DNA of 64,000 bases from Fulvia fulva (Eukaryota > Ascomycota > Dothideomycetes > Mycosphaerellales > Mycosphaerellaceae), in NCBI RefSeq assembly GCF_020509005.1, contig NC_063018.1, positions 2,666,001 through 2,730,000 of the forward strand, read 5' to 3'. A program made the position numbers and the translations under genes. Below are positions 1-10,400 of this stretch, in pieces. Each line of letters starts with the position of its first letter. Position 1 is the first letter of the stretch. Under the pieces are notes generated by a model. That model did no database searches. It was not told the DNA's origin and worked only from the letters and a program-made list of their open reading frames with translations.

Positions 1-394
1 TCTTTGTAGGCTTCGCTAATCGTTATACTAGACACCTAGATATTAGAGTCTAGAGTCTATAAACAAGGGATAGCGTACTATATACGAACCTTCGTACCGC
101 CGATAGTCGTAGGGTAAGGATCGTAATAATCCGTAGAGTACTTTTTAGTAAATATAAATATATTAGCTCTCTAGTCTAGTATAGGCATTCTAGAACTAGG
201 GTATACTAAATATAAAGTCGTAGTCGAGGTTAGTAACGAAGTAACTAACTTCCTCGATATAACCGTTTAGGTCGACCTTAGTCTTAATATATTCTATAGC
301 TTAACTAGATACTTTAGGGTTAGCTCCTAGGCCTATCTTCTGAGCCTAAGGTAGTCGTATTTATAATAGGTGTTTCTTTATAAACTTCGTATTA
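1..394 (-). pseudogene. Gypsy-like protease-region fragment (Gypsy-3)
   Basis: Read on the minus strand across stops, this stretch gives a passage resembling the end of a Ty3/Gypsy retropepsin: 'VDLNGYIEEVSYFV' followed by 'TNLDYDFIF', the position where Gypsy polyproteins carry the 'YDxILGxPW' motif. The stops are TAG/TAA, as expected after RIP. It continues beyond the left edge and ends abruptly at the Copia-1 LTR. Which Gypsy family it belongs to cannot be told from this window. No function remains. Confidence 0.5.
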
Positions 395-627
395 TGTTAA
401 GAACATACAGGCCGTAGGACAAGTATGTAGGTGTAGGTGTGTTATATAACTAGATCACGTGACTAGGGTTTGCTAGCCTATAGGCTAGTAAATATCCGGA
501 CACCTAGTATCTACCTATACTAATACCGGCGATACTATATATAGATACACGCTATCCTATTAGGTCCTTCTTTGTCTTTCGTATAATCCGCCGTCTTCTA
601 CTACTACGTAACTCGTACCTATTTAAT
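395..627 (+). repeat. Copia-1 5' LTR, copy 1 (interrupted at its 3' end)
   Basis: Matches the LTR at 16,816-17,049 almost base for base and, inverted, the LTR at 38,521-38,738. It begins TGTTAAGAACATA. Its last bases are repeated after the Tad-B insertion (3,483-3,492), so the LTR is split by the LINE. The less mutated copy at 38.5 kb shows ends TGTTGAGA...TGTTTAACA, that is TG...CA inside a short inverted repeat; here CA has become TA. No matching target duplication is seen at 17,050, in line with later recombination. Confidence 0.85.
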
Positions 628-3482
628 CGGTTCCCAAACGACGCTAGGGGTGAAGGCGATAGAGGAGCCAGCAAACGAACCACGCCGTAACTGGAAGAAG
701 GCACGCTGGGACGACATAAGAGGCTTCCTAATAGCGAACCTACCACAGCATAGAGAACTCGAGACGATAGCTCAGCTAGATCAAGCAGCGGAACAGATTA
801 CCTCGGTCATATGGCAAGCAGCGGAACAATACACGCCGTTACTCCGGCCCTCAACGCAGCAGAAGGCCTTCTGGACCCCTGAATGCTCTACGAAGGTAAG
901 GGAGGCTAGAAGGGCAAGGCGACAGTGGACGAAGGAGCACACCCAAGAGACGTGGGAGCAATACTGCCACGCGACACAAGAGAAGAAGGCACAGATAAGA
1001 CGCGATAAGCTGTAGGACTGGAGAGCGACGATCGGGCTCGTTACAGAAAACCCGGAACAGATGTGGAGACTTGCTAAATGGGCACGACTACCTGAAGAGC
1101 AACAAGCCCCTCACTTCCCCCCAATCGTAGACCGCGAAGGGATTGCCCAGGCTACGCCCCGGGGCAAGGCAAAAGCGTTAGCCGACCATTTCTTTTCGAC
1201 GCAAGTAGAGGCAGACCTTACGGACATCGACCCGAGCAAATACCCGGAACCCCTGGACATGGATTGGGCGGTTAGCTCTAACACAGTAACAGGAGTCATA
1301 AGTAAGCTAAAGGGACGAAAAGCCCCAGGCCCAGACAGGATACCAAACGTACTGCTAAAAGAGTGTAGAGAAGAGATCGCGCCGAGCCTTGCAAACCTAT
1401 TTACCGCGTGCCTACGGCTAGGGTATCACCCGAAGCCGTACAGAGAGTCTATGACAGTAGTGCTACGCAAGCCACAGAAGGAAGACTATACTCAGCCCAA
1501 GTCGTACAGACCAATAGCACTTCTAAATACGATAGGGAAGGTCCTAGAAAAGATAGTAGCCTAGAGACTTACGCAGCTTGCCGAGGACAACCACGTACTC
1601 CCAGCAACACAGATGGGGGGAAGAAGCCAGCGATCGACACTAACAGCAATGGAGCTAATTACGGAGCAAATTCAGACCCTCTGGCACTACGGCAGGAACC
1701 GAGCGGCGTCCTTACTATCCCTCGACATCGTAGGGGCCTTCGACAACGTCTCACACCAAAGGCTAATACATATCCTACAGCAGAAAGGCATCCCCTAGTG
1801 GGCAACGTCGTTCGTCTTCTCCTTTCTCCAGGAACGGACGACATACCTAGTCCTAGGAAGGTACACGTCCGACCCGGTGAAGGCAGAGACTGGAATACCT
1901 CAGGGATCTACTCTCTCCCCTATCCTGTTTCTGATATTTATGTCGGATCTAATCCCCCTACTCACCTCTCCGCAAACCTCAGCATCGGGGTTCGTAGACG
2001 ATACAAACATCCTAGCCTGGTCAGACTCGACAGAAGAGAACTGTCGCCTCCTTGAAGATAGGCACAAGAAATGCGAGGAGTGGGCAAAGAAGCATGGTGC
2101 CCGGTTCGCCCCTAAAAAGTACCAACTTATACACTTCAGTAAAGCGAGAACACACCATAATATGAAGGCGGCGGTAAGAATCCAAGGCTACGAGACCAAG
2201 CCATCAGCGGAGCTACGAGTACTAGGGATCTGGCTCGACCCGAAGCTAAGCTGGAATGTACAGATTAAGAAAGCCCAGAGTCGAGCGCAAGTCAATGAAG
2301 CCTCGATAAAGAGGCTTACGGCATCTACATAGGGAGCAACATTCGACAAGGCAAGAGTAATGTATAAGGCGATCGTCAGACCAGCTATGTTGTACGGGGC
2401 ACAGATTTGGGGAATAGGAGGCGCAGGCAAGCCGATCCCGAAACGGATAGAGCAACCCCTAAACAGGACACAGGCAGGCAACCTACGTAGGGTACTAGGC
2501 GCATACAAGACAACGTCAACAAGCACGGTAGAAATGGAGACAGGAATACCACCAATCGGCCAGTACATCCGGGGAATGAGAATTCAATACGCGGCAAAGA
2601 CGACAGGTTACCTAGCACAAACCACGATCCAGGAGGCAAAGAATAAGATAGAAAGCCGCTACCGGAGAGGGGCAGGATATAGGACAAGCCAAAAAGAGGA
2701 TGACCTTACTACCTTTACGGCCGTATAGACAAGCACCGAATGGCTAGCACGAAAGGAGGAGGAGCGTAGGACTCGCCAGGCCGGCGGGAGCAAGGCTAAG
2801 ACCCAAAACCTAGCGGAACAGATAGCGAGCTGCCTATGGGAGCAGGACTGGAAAAGGAAGCCCCCTAAGACAACAGGCCCGATAGCGCTCCGAGCCTTCC
2901 AGAGACACAATTACCAGCTATATAGGGACCTGACAAGGGCCGAAGCAAGCATAGCGATCCAAATCAGGTCTGAACACATTGGATTAAGGGCCTACCTGTT
3001 CAGGAGACGCGCACTAGACATCTATAGCCCAGCCTGCCAGTGTGGCTACCCATCGCAAAACCTAGAACATATGCTACTACGATGCCCGCAGTGGGCGAGA
3101 GGCAGGGGAAATTGGAGGCACCAAGCGGGAAGGAGAGACTACAAGTCAATTATTAGGGACAAAGGCAACATTCGCCGAATCTCTCGGTGGATACTACAGC
3201 AGGGATACCTCCAGCAGTTTAGCCTCGCGAGCGAGACGGAGGAGTGGATAGACAAGAGGCGGAAGCGAGGGGGGTTGCAGATAGGGTAGTCATCAGGGCA
3301 GGCCCATGACACTAGCGTACCCCTAACAAGGGAAATTTAAGACGACAACGAGGAGGAAAAGACAGGCGGGAAGGAGGAGGGGTTTTCACCAACACGGTTT
3401 CCCCTCTATATATACAAAAACAAGATAGCATAGCTGCATAGGCCAAAGGGCACTACAACAGCTTAATGAAATATCTATCTAT
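628..3482 (+). mobile_element. Tad-B LINE, copy 1, 5'-truncated
   Basis: Non-LTR retrotransposon inserted in the end of the Copia-1 LTR. The target duplication is CTATTTAAT at 619-627 and 3,483-3,491. The element is 5'-truncated inside ORF2, after the endonuclease domain. It carries the remaining ORF2 (650-3,289), a 3' UTR of about 190 bp, and ends in ATCT repeats instead of poly(A). It is only lightly RIP-mutated: a few stops and no visible frameshift. Confidence 0.85.
650..3289 (+). pseudogene. Tad-B ORF2, reverse transcriptase (5'-truncated, in-frame stops)
   Basis: A single frame runs from about 650 to the TAG at 3,287-3,289, broken only by stops near 1,013, 1,562, 1,796, 2,330 and 2,726. 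The one at 2,330 replaces a tryptophan (TGG to TAG), since the intact relative reads 'STWGAT' there. Visible RT motifs are 'SYRPIALLNTIGK', 'LDIVGAFDNVSHQ', 'GIPQGSTLSPILF' and the catalytic 'GFVDDTNILAW', followed by 'RVLGIWLDPKLSW'. The C-terminal zinc motif (CQCGY...H...C, about 3,034-3,085) is kept. The endonuclease domain is missing. Compared with Tad-A ORF2 the protein is clearly related but well diverged (roughly 60% by eye), so I treat it as a separate family. Not functional as it stands. Confidence 0.85.
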
Positions 3483-3492
3483 CTATTTAATA

Positions 3493-3507
3493 GGTTATAA
3501 GCCCGAG
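3493..3507 (+). other. Copia-1 primer-binding site
   Basis: GGTTATAAGCCCGAG lies directly after the end of the Copia-1 LTR (3,483-3,492). The same motif follows the LTR in Copia-2 and Copia-3. Undoing one RIP change (TAAG to TGAG) makes it complementary to the anticodon stem-loop of initiator tRNA-Met (GGGCTCATAACC), the half-tRNA priming mode known for Drosophila copia and yeast Ty5. A perfect 7-bp hairpin (CCGAGTT/AACTCGG, 3,503-3,519) overlaps its 3' end. Confidence 0.75.
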
Positions 3508-5006
3508 TTAGCAACTCGGTATTTTACTCTCGACAAAGTCGTATTAGAGTTATTCCTCTTTAGAACAAAAGGAAGGTAGACTAGAGGCCGCACCCGCCTT
3601 ATATAGGAAGCTATAGCCGTGCTATAGATATATATAAGACGTAAAAGAGTCTAGTAAGGCACTGTTAGACTCCGAGTTAGGGAGCCTATACTAATACCTT
3701 AGATAAGTAGGCGAGCTTACTAAGAAGAGTCGCTCTCCGGACATCGCGTTCGTATCGACTAACTGTTCATTATAAGAGAGCCGTAGTGTCTTAGAAACCC
3801 CCTCTACTAAGAGAGTTACGCTATAGTGTCTTAGTACTAATACGATCCTTCGACTTTCCTCCTCTTCCCGGCGGATAGCTATCCTCTCCGCTATTAACCT
3901 CGCGTTTGTTTTATCCTATTTCGATCCGATCGCGTACGACCGAATACATCCTTTTACCTAAGGGTAGCCAACCTGTCCCTTAACTTACAAAAAATAGAGA
4001 ACGAGACTAGGTTTATAAGAAAGAGAGCAGCACCTCTTCTAATAAGAGAGAACTACGAAACATAGTTCAAGCTAATAAGAATTTACCTAGTATTAAAGTA
4101 GGTTAACTAGGTCCTCGAAGACATTATTACGGACATTCCCGCTACAACCCTATCTATAGCGACACCCTCTATATTATCGGAGTCATTCCTTCCTTTAGAT
4201 CAAGCGATAAGGAAGGCATCGTATAGACGGCACAATGTAACGGCCCTATATAAGATGTATATCTGTCTGTCGATAGATAACTAAGAGATAATATACGAGA
4301 TCCGGTATACGAAGGAGTTGTAGGAATAGGCTAAAGCCAAATATAAGAGAAGACTTCTCGCTACTAGAAGAATTTTGCTTTAGTAATATACTAATTTCGT
4401 GATGACAGAGGACTAGTCAATAGATAACGCCTAGTAGGAGCTTAGCTTAATTATAAGGAGGGCTGTTTTAATCTCGCCTTAGTTCTAAGATATTAAGACT
4501 AAGGACAGAAAGATCTAGTAACTCTTAGTAGCTCTACTAGACTTATTTAGCTCGATTCGCGATGTAATTGATGCCTAGGTGAATCTCTTACTATAAGACA
4601 TTCTTATAATCCTTAGGGAGAAGCAAGAATCAATAATTTATTAAGGGACAGCTATGTTCGCTAAGAAGGGTTTCTAGGGCAAGCTTACGTACCATCTCTA
4701 TAATAGTGACCATTTTATAAGCAAGTGCCTATACCTTTCTATAGCTTAGTAGGCTATTAGGAACAAGGACAAACTAGCTATAGTTACCTACCCTACTAAG
4801 AGACAACCGTTACCACCTCGTAGGAGGTCATTATTACTAAACCTTCGTAATGTCCTTAAGGTAATAACAGACCTTATAAAGTAGATAAAGGAGAGCCGTA
4901 AGCCAAAGGCCTCCTCTAGTAAGCCTATAAGGGCCTATACGACCTAGGAAGACGTATTAGACTCTAAGATACTATTAGAAGATAATGATATTAATAAGGT
5001 TGCCTA
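3508..5006 (+). pseudogene. Copia-1 leader and gag, copy 1 (RIP-degraded)
   Basis: The first ~450 bp (to about 3,960) is untranslated leader in which I see no gene. From about 3,965 the translation across stops gives a Copia-type gag: 'ENYET', 'FKLIRIYLV', 'VLEDIITD', then a CCHC knuckle remnant near 4,690-4,730 and a basic, serine-rich tail. The same gag is readable with few stops in the copy at 38.5-43.2 kb. The coding sequence is cut at 5,006 by Gypsy-1 and resumes for about 100 bp at 12,224. TAG and TAA stops are frequent, so no protein is made. Confidence 0.8.
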
Positions 5007-5190
5007 TATTACGGGCAGCCCGCGACCCCCTACTATAGCTACGTCGGCCCGGCTAAACCGCGGACCTTCCGTATCGGGTTAGCGCGGCTTAGCTTTGCTT
5101 TATAACTTCGCCGCGCCTCGCGCTCCTCTTTCGTAGCTTTATAGAACAATAACTATCTCGTTCGGACCCTATAATACGCGCGCCCTTATA
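5007..5190 (+). repeat. Gypsy-1 5' LTR, copy 1
   Basis: 184 bp, the same length as the 3' LTR at 12,040-12,223 and differing from it mainly by C/T and G/A changes. The segment TAGAACAA at about 5,142-5,149 is complementary to the primer region just downstream. Confidence 0.92.
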
Positions 5191-5227
5191 GTTTGTTCTA
5201 CCACCCTACCTAGATCGCGGATCTAGG
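5191..5227 (+). other. Gypsy-1 primer region with adjacent hairpin
   Basis: Directly after the LTR, TTGTTCTAC (5,193-5,201) is complementary to GTAGAACAA inside the LTR (intact at 12,174-12,182 in the 3' LTR). It is followed at 5,209-5,227 by the perfect palindrome CCTAGATC-GCG-GATCTAGG, whose stem extends further with one bulge. Both features recur in the other two copies. The layout resembles self-priming Tf1/sushi elements. I do not recognise a tRNA complement here. The mechanism is inferred. Confidence 0.55.
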
Positions 5228-5428
5228 TAAGGGACGCGTAACAATAGGAATAGACAGAACCGTAGAACTCGAGAACGCGTAGAGTCGTATTAGAATATAG
5301 AACACGGTAAGGCGTATAGCGCGTAGATACCTAGAGAACGTAACGTAGCGACATTATTAGTAGGTAGTCGCGCGCTCGTAGATAGTTAGGATATAGGCAC
5401 CGTTACGCCTCCCCCGAACCTAGACAAT

Positions 5429-7450
5429 ATGACTTTATAAATAGCAAACGGCGGCATACTACCGCCACCTAAGCCTAAGGGCAAAAGCAAGTAGCGTACA
5501 TCTCTTTTCCCCGACCTCTCCTCTTTCCCTTAGAGTTAGACATAGGACGACAACCGGCGGGTTATAGTAGACACCGGTGTCGCGCTATAATAAGAGATTA
5601 ATAAAGCTTACTAGAAGGCCTTCGAGCGAGAAGAAGGTAGTAAGATTGACTTTATAGAACTGTTCGAGTTCAAGCTCGAAGAGAACCTAGGCGGCGACCT
5701 AGACGAGGTGTATCTATTACTCGATAAGGCAGAACATATTCTCGTATCCGAATACTAGAATGTCACCCTAGACAACCTCACGACCCTTACATCCTAACAC
5801 CCTAAGACTACCTACGACTTCGTACTATAAGTAGTCAATACGGCGATTACTAAGGGCAGACAACTCGATGTAATAGAGCAAGCTAACGACCTCTAGAACA
5901 CCTAGTATACTACGCTATACACCGAATACGACCGTATCTATAAGATGCTACGAAGTGAAGAGCTTGTTATATAGAAAATGGCAGCAGATCTTAAGAGTAA
6001 GAAGGATTACGACCTAGCTAAGTTATAAGAGCTAGAGAAGAAATATAAGGAAGCTAACAACCTATATAAGCAGTTTAGCGAGATCTACGAGAAGGAGAAG
6101 AAGAAGGCATAAGATGCTAAGGTGAAGAACTAGGCCCTATAACAAGAAGTCGATGACCTAAAGGCTCGGCTTAAGGTAGGAGACACTATATAGAACGGAG
6201 GTAGGGGCAGCTTAGGCCGCCGACCCTCTCGTTCCCGCCTACGCGAGACCTTACTCGAGTTACTATTACGTAGGTATCGCGAAGCTGCTAGTAGAGGTAG
6301 CGGTGGCGGTAGTAGTAATAACGATAGAGACGACTATAACCGTAGTAATAATAGCCGAGGACGTGATAATGACCGTCCGCGACTAGGACCTAATAATAGT
6401 CGTGACTCGAGAATACGTAATACCCGTACCTAGACACTACTAGTTGACCTTCTAGAACGTCTCTTTACTATTAACCGTACCCTTACTCGCGGTATAGAGA
6501 TCGGTAAGGGTGTGCCTAACCCTAAGTACTTTAAGAACGATAATGACCCTAATTTCGACAGCTAGTATAGCAGTGTTCTCCTAAAGCTAACTATAGTAAC
6601 CTTCCGTACTAAGGTAGATAGTCTACGCTTCGTATATAGGTAGACGCAAGGTGATCCTTAGCGAAGCATTAAGCCGAGGATCCCTATGCCTAGACAGTAG
6701 TCCTTTAACGAGTTTAAGACTAGAGAAGAGTTATTAGATTAGATAACACGCTAATATAGTATACGTAATAAAGGAACTAAGGCTATAGTTAACATTACTA
6801 CCTATAAGGAAGAACAAGGCGAAACCTTTATAGCCTTCTATATACGCTACTCGAAGTTACGCGCCTAGATGTTATAGACCGATAAGACCGAGCTTATACT
6901 GTTCCGTAACCGACTAAACCGTAAGTACTTTATTAAGACCTTCGGCGACCGCGAAGTCGACCGCCGCCTAGACAGTATATAAGACGTTATCGAGGAGTAT
7001 ACCGTACTAGACGAGAGCTTCTACGAGACAGATCGACTATACCCGTAGAAGGAGCGCCCCCGTAGTAATAGTAACTCGAACGGTAATAGCGGCTAGAACA
7101 ACTAGAATAACGGTAACGTAGTTACTAGTACCGCTACCGGTATAGTAGGTACCTTAGTATAGCGCCTACTATAGTACGCTAGTACTAAGAAGAAGGAGGA
7201 TCTACCGACATATCTATAGAACCTACCTACGCTTAACCGTAAGTAGCGCGAAGACCTTAAGAAGTAGGGTAAGTGCTACCGCTACCGTATAGGTTCTTAC
7301 GTATCGACTAACCCTAAATACCTAATATATAGGTACGATAGCGACTATCGCCTACCGCGTCTATGTAATACTACGCCAAATCCGAACCCGAACCTTAGTT
7401 CCCTAGCCGCCGATCCGTAGTAGGGAAATAGTACGACCGCTACCTAAGCG
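5429..7450 (+). pseudogene. Gypsy-1 gag, copy 1
   Basis: One frame can be followed from an ATG at 5,429 to about 7,490 across many TAG/TAA stops. The N-terminal part is acidic. At about 6,000-6,170 there is a long charged helical stretch ('LEKKYKEANNLYKQF', 'QEVDDLKARLK') that looks like a coiled coil. A basic, Arg/Asn/Gly/Ser-rich linker follows (about 6,200-6,430), then a capsid-like region with 'NPKYFKNDNDP' and 'FIAFYIRYSKLRA', and a zinc-knuckle remnant 'GKCYRYRIGSY' near 7,270-7,310 in which Cys appears mutated to Tyr (TGT to TAT). Pol lies in another frame from about 7,450 onward. This would be the structural particle protein; it is no longer translatable. Confidence 0.75.
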
Positions 7451-10400
7451 TAGTAGATAGCGGTCACCCGAACTTCCTAGGATAGAAAGAGTATAAGATT
7501 GAGAGACACGGAATGTAAGAGACGGTAATAGACTATAGTAAGGAGCTTAAGATATCGGTATACGTACTAGATAAACAATAGCTAGCTATACACCCTTATA
7601 TATTATTACCCGTAATAATATAATTTAGAAAGGCTCGAGGCCTTATAGATTCTGCTTCTACCTCTCTCTTTCTTAACTAGAAATTTATACGCATATACAC
7701 AATACCCCTGATCCCTTTGACGTAAAGCCGACGACTAATACTAGGAGATAGAACGGCCACTATACGGCAGATTATTATACGCGGCCCTTATAGACGTACT
7801 TATCGGCGATTATTACGAGTAAATATTATACTACGTCACCGACCTCGAATACAATATCGTCTTTGGCCTACCGTAGCTTATAGCGTACAACCTAAACATC
7901 TTCTAGGAGATAGGCGAGGTAGCATTTAGATCGGATTACTACTTTGGTTACTATCTATAGAATAAGACATCGACAATAGTATAATCCCTAAACTATCGCG
8001 AGAAGAAGAAGTAGGCACTAGTACGGTACGGACTAGAGCCCGTTACTAGAGAAGTAGCGAGCTTTATAGTAGGAGGGGCGGAGCTAAACGTCTTATTATA
8101 TGACCTAGAAGACATAGACGATAAAGAAGTAGACTACTAGGGCGTTTCTTAACGCGCGTAGGGAATGTACGCGTACCGGCCTAGGGCTAAGTACTTCTAT
8201 AATATGCCTACTAGGCGTAAGAGCGACGACGGAGAGCTTAAGCTAAGTGTAATAGCTACTAATGATCTAGACCAATTCTTAAACAAGTAGTTCAATCACA
8301 ACCTAAAGGAGAAGTTGCCGCCGATATACTACGATATTACGGACGCTTTCTTAGCTAAGGATTATAAAGGACTCCTACCTTACCGACTAGGCGTAGATCA
8401 TAAGATTTATATTAAGCCTAATAGTCTATAAGAGCCACTATACCGCAAGCCCTACGGCCTAGCTAAGAAGGAGAACGAGGCAGTTAAGAAATAGCTAGAC
8501 GAGCAAATATCTAAAGGGAAGGTACGGAAAGTAGGGCAAAAGACGAGCTAGTCTCCTATACTAGTGCTAGTGGTACGTAAGCCTAGAGGTAGGCTACGTG
8601 TTTATATCGACTACAGAGGATTGAATGCGATCACTATCAAGAACCGGTATCCGATTCCCTTAATACAAGAGACGCTTAACCGTATATACGGCAAGAAGTA
8701 CTTTACGAAGCTAGACATTATAGTAGCCTTTAACAAGTTACGGATAGCTAAAGGGCACGAGTAGTTAACGGCGTTTGCGATACGATACGGCATCTACGAG
8801 TGTCTAGTGCTGCCATTCGGCTTATATAACGGACTAGCATCGTTCTAATTATATATCAACAAGGTCTTATAAGAACACCTAGACGACTTTGTATCGGCCT
8901 ACCTAGATAACGTACTTATCTTTAGTAACACCTTAGAGGAGCACATTAAACACGTACGGAAGGTTCTTACTAAGCTACGCGATGTAGGACTTATAGTAGA
9001 CATCGACAAAAGCGAATTCTACTAATAGAAGGTGAGGTATCTTAGGCTAATTATAACCCCTAACGGCATCGAGATAGACCCCGAGAAACTCGAATATATT
9101 TAGACATAGGAAGCTCCTAAGAACCTAAAGGATGTCTAGGCCTTCCTTAGATTTACCAACTTCTATAGGCGGTTTATCGAAGCATTTTCGCGTATAGCTA
9201 CTCCTCTTACAAACCTGACCAAGTCGGACGGACTAAGTAATCACAAGAACAGAAGGATTCAATAGTCACCAGATTGCTAACGAGCCTTTAACAATTTAAA
9301 AGCTGCGTTTAGCAAAGCCGGCATGCTCGTACATTATGTACTAGGTAGGGAAACGGTAGTAGAGACAGATTCTTTAGATTTTATAAACGCCGGCGTGCTT
9401 TCGTAGTATAACGAGAAGGGTATACTACATCCTATAGCCTTCTACTCGAAGAAGTTGAGTCTATAGGAGTGTAATTATGAAATCTATAATAAGGAACTAT
9501 TAGCTATTATTAAGGCTTTTGAGGAATAGAGACCCAAGCTCGCCTACGAAGTAGATAATAAGGACTTATAGCTAGTCAAGATTTATACCGACTATAAGAA
9601 CCTAGAATACTTTATAAAGACAAAGTAGCTAAATCGGCGACAAGCGCATTAGGCTAAGTTCTTATTATAGTTCAACTTTAAGATAATATACCGTCTAGGA
9701 CTTCAAGGTACAAAGCTAGACAGCCTAACGAGACGTAGCTAGGACCTTCCGTAGGGGGTAAACGACCCTCGGAACTAGTATTAGCATTAGACATTACTGC
9801 CTCCTAAGCGATTCCTTAAGATCGCCTTACTATAGGCAATAGTAGAAGATACGCCGGAAGAAGAGGAACTAGTATAGCTAGACCCTAAAGCTAAAGAATT
9901 TATGCCTATAGAACGAGATACGCCTACTAAATAACCGGCGACGCGTAAAAGTTAACGGGAAGCCGAACTCGAGTATCGAATATCGACGGCGTACGTAACC
10001 GATAACGAGCCTAAGACCGCGATTAAGGACCTATAGAAAGACCGTACTCCTACACTACTATAGAGAGCGAAGATTCACCTAGTACACTATAAAGTAGATA
10101 GCGACCTACTATATATTCGAAATCAATACGACGGCTAGAGCTTATAGGTACTAAATGACTAAGCCTTATAGACTAGGATAATTGAGATAAACTATAACGC
10201 TCTAGTAGTAGGCTATCTAGGACGAGCTCGTACTTATAAACTCGTAGTACGTAAATTCTACTAGCCTAGATTAGCGAGATCCGTACGTAGATATACCGCG
10301 AATTGCCGTACCTACCGTATAACAAAATCTCTACACTCCTAGCCACTAGGATTATTATAGCTACTTCCTATTCTAGATCGGCCTTAAAAACATATTGTAG

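Noticed and set aside
1408..2055. 215-aa open frame on the plus strand
   Set aside because: Out of frame with the clear Tad-B RT reading, which carries conserved motifs over the same bases.
5012..5200. Short GC-richer blocks as CpG-island-like promoters
   Set aside because: They coincide exactly with Gypsy-1 LTRs. CpG is kept because RIP prefers CpA.
7440..7800. Programmed frameshift between gag and pol of Gypsy-1
   Set aside because: Gag and protease are in different frames, but a second shift at about 7.76 kb indicates indels in a dead copy. A clean copy would be needed to claim programmed frameshifting.
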